Part shown: positions 35,007-43,756 of the stretch, one piece after another | How the letters are laid out: each line of letters begins with the position of its first letter | Numbering within the stretch: the stretch's first letter is position 1 | DNA from: Micromonospora sp. LH3U1 | GTDB taxonomy: Bacteria > Actinomycetota > Actinomycetes > Mycobacteriales > Micromonosporaceae | DNA length: 64,000 nucleotides | Assembly (NCBI RefSeq): GCF_028475105.1 | Contig: NZ_CP116936.1 | Coordinates: 6,199,501-6,263,500, forward strand | Reading direction: 5' to 3' | Notes under the pieces: model-generated | What the model was told of the DNA's origin: nothing | Databases searched by the model: none | The model's input: only the letters and a program-made list of their open reading frames with translations | Program-made: the position numbers and the translations under genes

Positions 35007-35564
35007 ATGAACACGATCATTCGTAAGAGCATGCTGTCCGTTGCTGGTCTCGCGTTCGCCGGTGGTGTCTTCGCCGGCCCGATCGCCGCCCACGCCGCCA
35101 CCCCGGTCGAGGGCAAGCCGGTTGCGGTCGCGGTGCAGACAGCCACGCCTCAGGGCGACCAGTCCCGCATCACCCTCAACGACGAGCAGACCGCCAACGT
35201 CAAGGCGATCATCGCCGCCACGAAGAAGGCCGGCCTGCCCGAGCGCGCCGCCGTGATCTCGATCGCGACGAGCCTGCAGGAGTCGAAGTTGGAGAACCTG
35301 GGCCACCTCGGCGACGCCAACGACCACGACTCGCTGGGCCTGTTCCAGCAACGCCCGACCAGCGGTTGGGGTACCCCGGAGCAGATCACCGACCCGGCCT
35401 ACTCCACCACCGCGTTCCTCAAGGGTCTGAAGCAGGTCGACGGGTGGCAGGACATGCCCCTGACCCAGGCCGCGCAGACCGTCCAGGTCTCCGCCTACCC
35501 CGACGCCTACGCCCAGTGGGAGCAGCAGGCCACCGACCTCGTCGCCCAGCACTGGAACAGCTGA
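35007..35564 (+). CDS. Secreted lysozyme-like (transglycosylase-type) protein
   Basis: This 185-residue protein has a Sec signal peptide (KSMLSVAGLAFAGGVFAGPIAAHA, cleavage near residue 31). The mature part (AVISIATSLQESKLENLGHL ... DSLGLFQQRPTSGWGTPEQI ... AYPDAYAQWEQQATDLV) resembles the lysozyme-like superfamily found in actinobacterial cell-wall hydrolases, with Glu in QESKLEN as candidate catalytic acid. It may remodel peptidoglycan outside the cell; activity is inferred only. The ATG at 35007 follows GGAG at 11 nt. Three ECF-type promoter matches and a leader hairpin precede it. Confidence 0.8.
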   Translation: MNTIIRKSMLSVAGLAFAGGVFAGPIAAHAATPVEGKPVAVAVQTATPQGDQSRITLNDEQTANVKAIIAATKKAGLPERAAVISIATSLQESKLENLGHLGDANDHDSLGLFQQRPTSGWGTPEQITDPAYSTTAFLKGLKQVDGWQDMPLTQAAQTVQVSAYPDAYAQWEQQATDLVAQHWNS

Positions 35565-35652
35565 CCCACCGCAGAACACCGACCGCTGGCCGGCACCCCC
35601 ACCCCGGGGTGCTGGCCAGCGGCATACCCACAGCCGCACCCCCGGCCGACTC

Positions 35653-35730
35653 CGTCGATCATGGACTTGTGGTGGTCGGCCGAGGATGCTTTATGCGACT
35701 TCGTCCCCCACCACAACTCCTTGATCGACG
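35653..35730. repeat. Intergenic palindrome C between convergent genes
   Basis: Arms 35653-35675 and 35708-35730 (23 nt, two mismatches) surround a centre with GCTTTATGC. The arm CGATCATGGACTTGTGG aligns with those of palindromes A and B. It may act as a bidirectional terminator. Confidence 0.75.
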
Positions 35731-35793
35731 CGCGCTGGGCGCGGGGGCGGCGGAGGGCGGGACGCCCCGGCGGCGACCGCTATGTCGGGTGGG

Positions 35794-37459
35794 TCAGCGA
35801 ACGGTGACGGTGACCGTGTGCCAGCCGGTGGCGCCGTCCGGGACGACGCCCTGCGTACGCTCGGTCTGCGTTTCGCCGGTCGCGTCTGTCGCGCGAACCT
35901 GGAGCTGGTGCTCGCCCGGCGTGGCGTCCCAGCGCCAGGACCACTGCACCCAGGTGTCCACCGACACGGTCGGGGCCAGTTCTGCCTGCTGCCACTCGCC
36001 GCCGTCGACGCGTACCTCGACCCGGCGGATGCCCCGGTGCTGCGCCCAGGCCACGCCGGCGACGGTCACCGGCCCGGTGGTCAGCCGGTTGCGCCCCCGG
36101 GGTGCGTCGATCCGCGACTGGGTCTTGATCGGCCCCTCGACGGACCAGCCGCGCGGCACCCAGTACGCGTCGAAGTCGGCGAACCGGGTCAGCTCCAGCT
36201 CGGTCACCCACTTGCAGGCCGACACGTAGCCGTAGAGGCCGGGCACCACCATCCGGACCGGGAAGCCGTGCTCGACCGGAAGCGGCTCGCCGTTCATGCC
36301 GACCGCCAGCAGCGCGTCCCGCCCGTCGCGCAGCGCGGCGGTGGGGGTGCCGCAGGTCCAGCCGTCGACCGACCGGCCGACGACCTGGTCGGCGTCCTCG
36401 TCCGGCTCGACCTCGTCCAGCAGTTCCCGCAGGGGTACGCCGAGCCAGCGGGCGTTGCCGATCAGGTCCCCACCCACCTCGTTGGAGACGCAGGCCAGCG
36501 TGACGTACCGCTCGACCAGTGGCCGGGCCAGCAGGTCGGCGTAGCTGTAGGTGCGCTCGTTACCGACCCGCCCGTGAATGCGCAGCCGCCAGGTGTCCGG
36601 GTCCACCTGGGGCACCACCAGCGCGGTGTCGATCCGGTAGAACCCGAAGTTCGAGGTGACGTAGGGCGCGAGCTGTGTCAGCGAGAGGTCCGCGCCCGCC
36701 GGCACGGCCGGCGCTGGGGCAACCGGCGGGGGCAGTCGGATGGCGTCCCGAGCGGCGGACACCCCGCGCCGCCCGGCGAGCCACCGCCCACCGAGACCGG
36801 CCACCACAGCAGAGCCGAGCAGTACCCCGCTGCCGGTGAGGAACCTCCGCCGCGACTCCGGATCGACTGCCGCAGGCCCGGCCGGCTCGATCGTGGCCGC
36901 CGACGGCGGCTCGGCCGGGGTGACCGGGGTGACCGGCTCGGCCCGCGACTCTGGCATCGGGCCGGCGGGCGACACCGACGCGGCGGGGGCGCGGTCGGCA
37001 GGGGTGGTGACCAGGGCCAGGGTCCAGCTCGAACGGTCCGGCGATGAACATCCAGAGCACCAGGGCGCCGAGACCGCCGCCGACCAGCGACGGCAGCGCG
37101 TCGGCGGCGTCCGCGCCGGAACGGGTCAGTGCGGCGGCCACGCCGAACGCGCCGAACGCGGCGATGCCGGCCAGGCCGAGTGCCAGCCGGCGGACCGCCA
37201 GCACGCCGAACAGCGCGGCGAACCCTCCGAGCAACAGTGCCGTGCCGACCAGCAGCGCGACCTTGTCGGCGGTGCCGAAGACGTCGATGGCGAACTGCTT
37301 CAACGACTCGGGGACGGCGTCGACGACCACCCCGCCGACCGCGACCAGGGGCGCCGACCGGGGGCCGGTCAGCACTGCCACCGGTTCGGCGATCCCGATC
37401 GCGACGGCGGCGGCGGTCACTCCGGCCAACGCGGCGTAGCGCCGCGACGTGGTGCTCAT
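35794..37459 (-). pseudogene. Molybdopterin-dependent (sulfite oxidase-like) oxidoreductase, frameshifted
   Basis: Two adjacent frames together encode one typical actinobacterial protein. The 5' part from ATG 37459 (MSTTSRRYAALAG) gives four or more membrane helices ending ALVLWMFIAGPFELDPGP. The 3' part carries a sulfite-oxidase Moco domain (LACVSNEVGGDLIGNARWLG with the molybdenum-ligand Cys) and a C-terminal Ig-like dimerisation domain (VAGVAWAQHRGIRRVEVRVDGGEW). The frames meet near CCAGGGCCAGGG (37010-37022), where one extra base breaks the reading. The 3' part alone could start at GTG 36975 and give 393 aa with an RRRFL/TM anchor. A sequencing error is as likely as true decay because both halves retain normal codon use. 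Confidence 0.75.
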
Positions 37460-37531
37460 CGGCCCAGTGTGCGCGATCATCTTGCCCGGTCGCCAACAAC
37501 GTCAGCGTCCGGTAATGACCGGCAAGACGAG

Positions 37532-37565
37532 CCGGGGCACACCGCCGTACGACGGTGTGCCCCGG
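37532..37565 (-). terminator. groEL terminator
   Basis: Perfect 13-bp arms 37532-37544 and 37553-37565 with an 8-nt loop lie 20 bases beyond the groEL stop codon. Confidence 0.8.
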
Positions 37566-37584
37566 AACGGGTGTCGCTACCGGG

Positions 37585-39225
37585 TCAGAAGCCCGGGCCG
37601 TGCTGGTGGCCGTGACCGTGGCCGTGCCCACCGGCGGCGGCCGGTTCGGCCTGCTCCGGCTTCTCCACCACGAGGCTTTCCGTGGTGAGCAGGAGACCCG
37701 CGATCGAGGCGGCGTTGGTGACCGCGTTGCGGGTCACCTTCACCGGATCGATGATGCCGGCCTTGACCAGGTCGACGTACTCGTCCTTGGCAGCGTCGAG
37801 GCCGTGGCCCCACTTCAGGTCGGCGACCTTCTGCGTCACGACGTAGCCGTCGTGACCGGCGTTCTGTGCGATCCAGCGCAGCGGCTCGACGAGCGACTTG
37901 CGCACGACCGAGACGCCGACCTTCTCGTCACCGGTGAAGCCCAGGTCGTCGTCGAGCACCGAGCGGATCTGCACCAGGGCGGCGCCGCCGCCGGGCACGG
38001 TGCCCTCCTCGACCGCAGCCTTGGTCGCCGCGATGGCGTCCTCGATGCGGTGCTTGCGCTCCTTCATCTCGACCTCGGTGGCCGCACCAGCCTTGATGAC
38101 GGCGATGCCACCGGAGAGCTTCGCCAGCCGCTCAGCCAGCTTCTCCCGGTCCCAGTCGGAGTCGGAGGCCTCGATCTCCTTGCGGATCTGGGACACCCGG
38201 TCGGCGACGTCGGCCTTCTGGCCGCCGCCGTCGACGATCGTGGTGTTCTCCTTGTCGACCACGACGCGCCGAGCGGTGCCGAGCACCTCCAGGCCGACCT
38301 GGTCGATCTTGTAGCCCAGCTCCGGGGCGACCAGCTCGGCGCCCGTGGAGATCGCGATGTCCTGGAGCATCGCCTTGCGCCGGTCACCGAAGCCCGGGGC
38401 CTTGACCGCGCAGACCTTGAGGGTCTTGCGCAGCGCGTTGACCACCAGGGTGGAGAGCGCCTGGCCGTCCACGTCCTCGGCGATGATCAGCAGGGGCTTG
38501 CTGTTCTGCAGGACCTTCTCCAGCAGCGGCAGCAGCTCCTCGATCGCCGAGATCTTCTGGGTGGTGACCAGGATGTACGCGTCCTCAAGGACGGACTCCT
38601 GACCCTCCAGGTCGGTGACGAAGTTCGGCGAGATGAAGCCCTTGTCGAACTGGAGACCCTCGGTCACTTCCAGCTCGGTGGTGAGCATCGAGCCTTCCTC
38701 GACGGTGATGACACCGTCGCGGCCGACCCGCTCCATCGCCTCGGCGATCAGATCGCCGATCGTGGCGTCCTGCGCGGAGATCGTCGCCACGTTCGCGATC
38801 GACTCCTTGCTGGTGACCTCGGCGGCACGGCCGAGCAGCGCCTCGGAGACCTTCATGGCCGCCGCGTCGATGCCCCGCTTGAGGCCGGCCGGGTTGGTCC
38901 CGGCGGTCACGTTGCGCAGACCCTCGCGAACCATCGCCTGGGCCAGCACGGTCGCGGTGGTGGTCCCGTCGCCGGCGACGTCGTTGGTCTTGGTCGCCAC
39001 CTCCTTGACCAGCTGCGCGCCAAGGTTCTCGTACGGGTTGGTGAGCTCGATCTCCTTGGCGATGGTCACACCATCGTTGGTGATCGTCGGCGCACCGAAT
39101 TTCTTGTCCAGGACGACGTTGCGCCCGCGCGGGCCGAGGGTGACCTTGACCGTGTCGGCGAGGGCGTTGACACCGTGCTCCAGCAGGTGCCGGGCGTCGT
39201 CCGAGAAGCTCAGGATCTTCGCCAT
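37585..39225 (-). CDS. groEL: Chaperonin GroEL, GroEL1-type with His-rich tail
   Basis: This is the 60-kDa chaperonin (546 aa from ATG 39225, MAKILSFSDDARHLL). Key motifs are VTLGPRGRNVVLDKKFGAP, the nucleotide site DGTTTATVLAQAMV, VKAPGFGDRRKAML and EEGTVPGGGAALV. The C-terminus is GGHGHGHGHQHGPGF rather than the usual GGM repeat, as in M. tuberculosis Cpn60.1, which is likewise next to groES. The His-rich tail suggests metal binding or a specialised role, with another GroEL elsewhere expected. An upstream in-frame extension overlaps groES and is not used. It lies 70 bp after groES with a hairpin in between. Confidence 0.96.
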   Translation of the reverse strand: MAKILSFSDDARHLLEHGVNALADTVKVTLGPRGRNVVLDKKFGAPTITNDGVTIAKEIELTNPYENLGAQLVKEVATKTNDVAGDGTTTATVLAQAMVREGLRNVTAGTNPAGLKRGIDAAAMKVSEALLGRAAEVTSKESIANVATISAQDATIGDLIAEAMERVGRDGVITVEEGSMLTTELEVTEGLQFDKGFISPNFVTDLEGQESVLEDAYILVTTQKISAIEELLPLLEKVLQNSKPLLIIAEDVDGQALSTLVVNALRKTLKVCAVKAPGFGDRRKAMLQDIAISTGAELVAPELGYKIDQVGLEVLGTARRVVVDKENTTIVDGGGQKADVADRVSQIRKEIEASDSDWDREKLAERLAKLSGGIAVIKAGAATEVEMKERKHRIEDAIAATKAAVEEGTVPGGGAALVQIRSVLDDDLGFTGDEKVGVSVVRKSLVEPLRWIAQNAGHDGYVVTQKVADLKWGHGLDAAKDEYVDLVKAGIIDPVKVTRNAVTNAASIAGLLLTTESLVVEKPEQAEPAAAGGHGHGHGHQHGPGF

Positions 39226-39244
39226 ATATGTCCCTTCGAAGCGC

Positions 39245-39280
39245 CATTGCCCCGGCCCGGCGAGCCGGACCGGGGCAATG
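39245..39280 (-). terminator. Hairpin between groES and groEL
   Basis: 16-bp arms 39245-39260 and 39265-39280 with one mismatch and a 4-nt loop sit between the two genes. It could be a partial terminator or processing site that sets the groES to groEL ratio. Confidence 0.65.
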
Positions 39281-39295
39281 TCACTGATCGGTTGG

Positions 39296-39604
39296 TTACT
39301 TCTCGATGACCGCGAGGACGTCGCGGGCGGAGAGCACCAGGTACTCCTCGCCGGCGTACTTGACCTCGGTGCCGCCGTACTTCGAGTAAAGGACGGTGTC
39401 GCCGACCTGCACGTCAACCGGAACCCGGTTGCCGTTGTCGTCGACGCGCCCCGGGCCGACAGCGAGGACAGTGCCCTCCTGCGGCTTCTCCTTGGCGGTG
39501 TCGGGGATCACGATGCCCGACGCAGTGGTGGTCTCAGCCTCGTTCGCCTGGACCACGATGCGGTCCTCGAGCGGCTTGATCGCAACCTTGGTCGCGGTAG
39601 TCAC
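39296..39604 (-). CDS. groES: Co-chaperonin GroES
   Basis: GroES caps the GroEL ring. The 102-residue product has KVAIKPLEDRIVVQANEAE at the start, the mobile-loop region TTASGIVIPDTAKEKPQEG and the C-terminal VLYSKYGGTEVKYAGEEYLVLSARDVLAVIE. GTG at 39604 (VTTATK) has AGGAGG at 8 nt; an ATG two codons earlier (39610) would be too near that site. It leads the groES-groEL operon with two CIRCE operators upstream. Confidence 0.95.
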   Translation of the reverse strand: MTTATKVAIKPLEDRIVVQANEAETTTASGIVIPDTAKEKPQEGTVLAVGPGRVDDNGNRVPVDVQVGDTVLYSKYGGTEVKYAGEEYLVLSARDVLAVIEK

Positions 39605-39744
39605 GGGCATACCCTCCTGGGGTACTGGTTTCGTTGCTGGTCGGCGGGGCCAACCAGCGTCAATTGCCTCATGCCACCGGGCGGGACCGTCGTCGCGGGT
39701 GCCGGTCCGCCTGGCGTGCGCGCCCGGGTCGCGAGACCCGGAAG

Positions 39745-39771
39745 CTGGCACCCTCAGGGTGAGAGTGCTAA
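39745..39771 (-). promoter_or_regulatory. CIRCE element 1 (HrcA operator)
   Basis: CTGGCACCC, nine bases, GAGTGCTAA. It matches the TTAGCACTC-N9-GAGTGCTAA consensus with mismatches only in the left arm. It lies about 140 bp upstream of groES. Confidence 0.85.
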
Positions 39772-39789
39772 TCGCAGGTTATTCCGTGG

Positions 39790-39816
39790 CTAGCACTCCG
39801 TCAAGGAGAGTGCCAG
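39790..39816 (-). promoter_or_regulatory. CIRCE element 2 (HrcA operator)
   Basis: CTAGCACTC, nine bases, GAGTGCCAG. It is a near-consensus CIRCE, 45 bp from the first, start to start. HrcA itself is not in the window. Heat-inducible repression of groES-groEL is the established role. Confidence 0.9.
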
Positions 39817-39868
39817 CGAGTCGCGCCCCGCCAGCCCGGATTTCCGGGTCGACCCGGACAATGACCGG

Positions 39869-41065
39869 GTGGATCTCGATCAGCTGGCGGCGCTGCGTAC
39901 CCCCGAGGGGTCGGCCGCGCTCACGGCGGCGACCGGGCTGGCCGGCGGTGATCCGCTGGCTGCGGCGTCGGCGCTGCGCGCGGCCGGGGTGCCGCCGACG
40001 TTGGCCGCGGCGGCACTCACTCAGGCCGAGCTGCGCCATCGGGCGATCGGCAAGTTCGGCCCGGCCGCCGCTGGGATGTTCCTCACCCGCCCCGGCCTGG
40101 AGCAGGCCACCCGCCGGGTGGTCGCCGACCGGCGGGCCGCCCGGCTTCACGCGGCCGGCGTGCGCACCCTGGCCGACCTCGGGTGCGGCCTCGGCGCCGA
40201 CGCGCTGGCCGCCGCCCGCGCCGGCATCCGGGTGTACGGGGTGGAGGCCGACCCGGTGACCGCCGCGATGGCCGCCGCCAACGCCGCGGCGGCCGGGCTG
40301 GCCGAGCTGTTCACGGTCGAGTGCGGCGACGCCACCGCGTTCGACGTCTCCCGGGTCGACGGGGTCTTCTGCGACCCGGCCCGCCGAGCGACCGGCACCG
40401 GGCGCCGGATCTTCGACCCACGCGCCTACTCGCCACCGTGGGATTTCGTCACCGGGTTGGCCGAGCGGGTGCCGCGCACCGTGGTGAAGGTCGCGCCGGG
40501 CCTGGACCACGCGCTCATTCCGGCCGGCGCGGAAGCGGAGTGGGTCGGCGTGGACGGCGACCTGGTCGAGGCCGCACTCTGGTGCGGCGAGCTGGCGGGG
40601 GTGCCCCGCCGCGCCACGCTCTACCGCCAGGTGGGTGCCGAGGTGCATCGCCACCAGCTCACCGGCTCGGGTGCCGACGAGGCGCCGGTCGGGCCACCCC
40701 GCCGATACCTGTACGACCCGGACTCGGCGGTCGTCCGCGCGCACCTCGTCGCCGAACTGGCCACCGAACTGGACGCGACCCTCGGCGACCCGAGCATCGC
40801 GTACCTGTACGCCGACCACCCGACCCGCACCCCGTACGCGCGCTGCCTGGAGATCACCGACGTGCTGCCGTTCTCGCTCAAGCGCCTGCGGACGCTGCTG
40901 CGGGACCGTCGGGTGGGCCGGGTGGAGATCCTCAAGCGTGGTTCCGCGCTCACCCCGGAGCAGCTCCGCCGGGACCTGCGGCTGGCCGGGGACGCGGCGG
41001 CGAGTCTGGTGCTCACCCGGGTTGGCGGAGCGCCGACGGTGCTCGTCGGCCGACCGGTCGACTAG
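39869..41065 (+). CDS. Class I SAM-dependent methyltransferase with THUMP-like C-terminus
   Basis: The product (398 aa) has an all-alpha N-terminus of about 95 residues, a Rossmann methyltransferase with motif I TLADLGCGLGADALAAAR near residues 100-115 and a GVFCDPARR motif IV equivalent (NPPY-like), and a C-terminal basic domain (LEITDVLPFSLKRLRTLLRDRRVGRVEILKRGSALTPEQLRRDLRL) matching the THUMP-like family. It probably acts on RNA; the target is unknown. GTG 39869 lies six nt after GACAAT and may be leaderless. It is divergent from groES. Confidence 0.85.
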   Translation: MDLDQLAALRTPEGSAALTAATGLAGGDPLAAASALRAAGVPPTLAAAALTQAELRHRAIGKFGPAAAGMFLTRPGLEQATRRVVADRRAARLHAAGVRTLADLGCGLGADALAAARAGIRVYGVEADPVTAAMAAANAAAAGLAELFTVECGDATAFDVSRVDGVFCDPARRATGTGRRIFDPRAYSPPWDFVTGLAERVPRTVVKVAPGLDHALIPAGAEAEWVGVDGDLVEAALWCGELAGVPRRATLYRQVGAEVHRHQLTGSGADEAPVGPPRRYLYDPDSAVVRAHLVAELATELDATLGDPSIAYLYADHPTRTPYARCLEITDVLPFSLKRLRTLLRDRRVGRVEILKRGSALTPEQLRRDLRLAGDAAASLVLTRVGGAPTVLVGRPVD

Positions 41066-41075
41066 CGTCGCTGAC

Positions 41076-41555
41076 GTGGCAGGACAGGGCACGCCGGCAA
41101 CGGCACTGTTGGTCAAGCGGGGAGTCGCGCATCGCACCCACCCGTACCGGGTGGCGCCGGACGCACCGAACTACGGCGCCCTGGTGGCGGCGGCGCTCGG
41201 CGTGGCACCGGAGCGCGTGTTCAAGTCGCTGGTGACCGAGGTCGACGGCGCGCTCACCGTGGCGGTCGTTCCGGTCACCGGCGAGCTGGATCTCAAGGCG
41301 CTCGCGGCAGCGGTTGGTGGCAAGCGGGCGGTGCTGGCCGACCGGGCTGTCGCCGAGCGGGCCACCGGCTACGTACGCGGGGGGATCAGCCCACTCGGGC
41401 AGCGTCGGCGGTTGCCCACCGTGCTGGACGATTCCGCACTGGGCCTCCCGACGATCTACATCTCGGCTGGTCGGCGCGGCCTGCAACTCGAACTGGCCGC
41501 GGCGGATCTGGTGACGCTGACCGACGCCCGCACGGCCCCGCTGCAGAGCCGCTGA
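41076..41555 (+). CDS. Cys-tRNA(Pro) deacylase, YbaK/EbsC family
   Basis: The protein (159 aa) is predicted to hydrolyse mischarged Cys-tRNA(Pro), a trans-editing function. Family marks include HPYRVAPDAPNYGALVAAALG, the conserved Lys in RVFKSLV, and YVRGGISPLGQRRRLPTVLD. The start is GTG 41076, 7 nt after TAGCGT (41063-41068), so it is probably leaderless; a much longer in-frame ORF upstream overlaps the methyltransferase gene and has non-coding composition. It follows the methyltransferase gene by 10 bp on the same strand. Confidence 0.88.
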   Translation: MAGQGTPATALLVKRGVAHRTHPYRVAPDAPNYGALVAAALGVAPERVFKSLVTEVDGALTVAVVPVTGELDLKALAAAVGGKRAVLADRAVAERATGYVRGGISPLGQRRRLPTVLDDSALGLPTIYISAGRRGLQLELAAADLVTLTDARTAPLQSR

Positions 41556-41615
41556 CGGCTTTCATTACGGCCGACTCCTCCTGGGTAGCCGAGAAGTAAC
41601 AGTCGCGTTGCTGAA

Positions 41616-41634
41616 TTGTTATCGCTCCCAACAA
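41616..41634. promoter_or_regulatory. TTGTT-N9-AACAA dyad upstream of the xylF-like gene
   Basis: TTGTT (41616-41620) and AACAA (41630-41634) flank ATCGCTCCC. Together with the following AACTTGG the right side resembles XylR-type half-sites. It lies about 100 bp upstream of the substrate-binding protein and is a candidate site for the ROK regulator encoded at the end of this operon. Confidence 0.45.
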
Positions 41635-41653
41635 ACTTGGCACCTGCGCAGTC

Positions 41654-41683
41654 TTGTGGAGCCGGTGTGACGCGAAATACGTT
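41654..41683 (+). promoter_or_regulatory. Candidate promoter of the sugar importer operon
   Basis: TTGTGG (41654-41659) and TACGTT (41678-41683) are separated by 18 bases. This would place the start of transcription about 45 nt before the ATG at 41734. Confidence 0.4.
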
Positions 41684-41733
41684 GCCGGACACAACAAAAC
41701 AACACCTCCCCCACCCCCGAAAGGACCCTGCAC

Positions 41734-42822
41734 ATGCGTAAGGGGATCCTCACCATCGCCGCCGTGGGCCTGCTCACGACCGGCGGCTTGACCGCCTGTG
41801 GCGACGACTCCGGCGACGACGCGACCACCTCCGCCAAGACCCCCAAGATTGGCGTGATCCTCCCCGACAGCAAGTCCTCCTCCCGTTGGGAGACCGCGGA
41901 CCGTCGGTTCCTGAAGGAGGCGTTCGAGGCCGCTGGCGTCAAGTACGACATCCAGAACGCCCAGAACGACAAGACCGCCTTCCAGACCATCGCCGACCAG
42001 ATGATCACCGGCGGCGTGACCGCTCTGATGATCGTCAACCTGGACTCCGGCACCGGCAAGGCCGTGCTCGACAAGGCCAAGTCGCAGGGCGTCGCCACCA
42101 TCGACTACGACCGGCTCACCCTCGGCGGCTCCGCCCAGTACTACGTCAGCTTCGACAACGAGACCGTCGGCAAGCTCCAGGGCGAGGGTCTGGCGAAGTG
42201 CCTGACCGAGAAGGGCGCCAAGAACCCCGTCGTGGCGTACCTGAACGGCTCCCCCACCGACAACAACGCCACCCTGTTCAAGGCCGGCTACGACTCGGTG
42301 CTCAAGCCGAAGTTCGACGCCAAGGAATACACCAAGGGCCCCGAGGACGCGGTGCCGGCGTGGGACAACGCGCAGGCCGCGACGATCTTCGAGCAGCAGC
42401 TCACCAAGGCCAATGGCAAGATCGACGGCGTGCTGGCCGCCAACGACGGTCTCGGCAACGCGGCCATCTCGATCCTGAAGAAGAACAAGCTCAACGGCAA
42501 GGTGCCGGTGACCGGGCAGGACGCCAGCACCGAGGGCCTGCAGAACATCCTCGCCGGTGACCAGTGCATGACCGTCTACAAGGCGGTCCGGGAAGAGGCA
42601 AAGGCCGCCTCCGACCTGGCCATCGCGCTCGCCAAGGGTGAGAAGAAGGACACCGGCCAGACGGTGAAGGACGGTGACCGGGACGTCCCCTCGGTGCTGC
42701 TCACTCCGAAGGCCATCTACAAGGAGAGCGTCAAGGACGTCATCGCCGACGGCTACGTGACCAAGGAAGAGGTCTGCACCGCGGCGTACACCAAGTTCTG
42801 CGCCGAAGCCGGCATCAGCTGA
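41734..42822 (+). CDS. xylF: Sugar ABC transporter substrate-binding lipoprotein (XylF-like)
   Basis: This periplasmic-binding-protein-like lipoprotein (362 aa) captures a monosaccharide, probably xylose, for the following ATPase and permease. The lipobox is TTGGLTAC with lipidated Cys near residue 22. The mature part starts KIGVILPDSKSSSRWETADRRFL and contains ALMIVNLDSGTGKAVLDKA and VDGVLAANDGLGNAAISILKK, typical of the XylF/RbsB type I fold. It is followed by a strong hairpin before the ATPase gene. The sugar is inferred from family resemblance. Confidence 0.9.
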   Translation: MRKGILTIAAVGLLTTGGLTACGDDSGDDATTSAKTPKIGVILPDSKSSSRWETADRRFLKEAFEAAGVKYDIQNAQNDKTAFQTIADQMITGGVTALMIVNLDSGTGKAVLDKAKSQGVATIDYDRLTLGGSAQYYVSFDNETVGKLQGEGLAKCLTEKGAKNPVVAYLNGSPTDNNATLFKAGYDSVLKPKFDAKEYTKGPEDAVPAWDNAQAATIFEQQLTKANGKIDGVLAANDGLGNAAISILKKNKLNGKVPVTGQDASTEGLQNILAGDQCMTVYKAVREEAKAASDLAIALAKGEKKDTGQTVKDGDRDVPSVLLTPKAIYKESVKDVIADGYVTKEEVCTAAYTKFCAEAGIS

Positions 42823-42854
42823 CCGACGCCGCAGTACCCGCCGGGACGACCATC

Positions 42855-42893
42855 GCCGCCCGGCACGGGAGCACCCCTCCCGTGCCGGGCGGC
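42855..42893 (+). terminator. Intercistronic hairpin between xylF-like and xylG-like genes
   Basis: Perfect 16-bp arms 42855-42870 and 42878-42893 with a 7-nt loop and no U-tract. It parallels the dppA-dppB hairpin: both follow a binding-protein gene. Confidence 0.7.
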
Positions 42894-42937
42894 GCCCGCC
42901 GGACGGGCCCCGACCCTCCCTTAAGAAGGAGACCCCC

Positions 42938-43756
42938 GTGTCCGCGACCCCCCTGCTGGAACTCCGCGGGATCGACAAGAGCTTCGGTCCCGTCCAGGTG
43001 CTCCGCGACGTCGCCCTGACCGTCCACCCGGGCGAAGTGACCGCACTGGTCGGCGACAACGGCGCCGGCAAGTCGACCCTGGTGAAGTGCATCAGCGGCA
43101 TCCACCCCACCGACGCTGGCGAGTTCCTGTTCAACGGTGAACCGGTACATATCGGCAGCCCTCGCGACGCCGCCGCACTCGGCATCGAGGTCGTCTACCA
43201 GGACCTCGCGCTCTGCGACAACCTGGACATCGTGCAGAACATGTTCCTGGGCCGGGAGAGGCGCAGCGGCATCGTCCTGGACGAGCCGACCATGGAACAG
43301 CTCGCCGCCGAGACGCTGGCAGGGCTCTCCATCCGCACCGTCACCTCGCTGCGTCAGCACGTGTCCAGCCTCTCCGGCGGCCAGCGCCAGACCGTAGCCA
43401 TCGCCAAGGCGGTGCTGTGGAACAGCAAGCTCGTCATCCTGGACGAGCCGACCGCCGCGCTCGGCGTCGCACAGACCGCCCAGGTGCTCGAACTGGTCCG
43501 CCGCCTCGCCGACAACGGCCTGGCCGTGGTGCTCATCTCGCACAACATGAACGACGTCTTCGCCGTCTCCGACCGGATCGCCGCGCTCTACCTCGGCCAG
43601 ATGGTCGCCCAGGTGAAGACCACCGACATCACCCACGCCCAGGTGGTCGAGCTGATCACCGCCGGGCGCTCGGGCGGGCTCGGCCTCGCCACCGACCCGG
43701 GCAGCAACGGCGACGGCCCGCAGCCGGCCGACTCGACCTCAGGAGGCGTCCGATGA
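42938..43756 (+). CDS. xylG: Sugar ABC transporter ATP-binding protein (XylG-like, single domain)
   Basis: This is a 272-residue single ABC ATPase. Walker A GDNGAGKST lies at 39-47, the signature SLSGGQRQTVAIAKA and Walker B KLVILDEPTAALG follow, then the H-loop LISHNMNDV. Classic XylG/RbsA proteins have two fused ABC domains, whereas this has one and presumably works as a homodimer. AAGGAG-like sequence precedes the GTG at 42938. It overlaps the permease gene by 4 bp (ATGA). Confidence 0.9.
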   Translation: MSATPLLELRGIDKSFGPVQVLRDVALTVHPGEVTALVGDNGAGKSTLVKCISGIHPTDAGEFLFNGEPVHIGSPRDAAALGIEVVYQDLALCDNLDIVQNMFLGRERRSGIVLDEPTMEQLAAETLAGLSIRTVTSLRQHVSSLSGGQRQTVAIAKAVLWNSKLVILDEPTAALGVAQTAQVLELVRRLADNGLAVVLISHNMNDVFAVSDRIAALYLGQMVAQVKTTDITHAQVVELITAGRSGGLGLATDPGSNGDGPQPADSTSGGVR

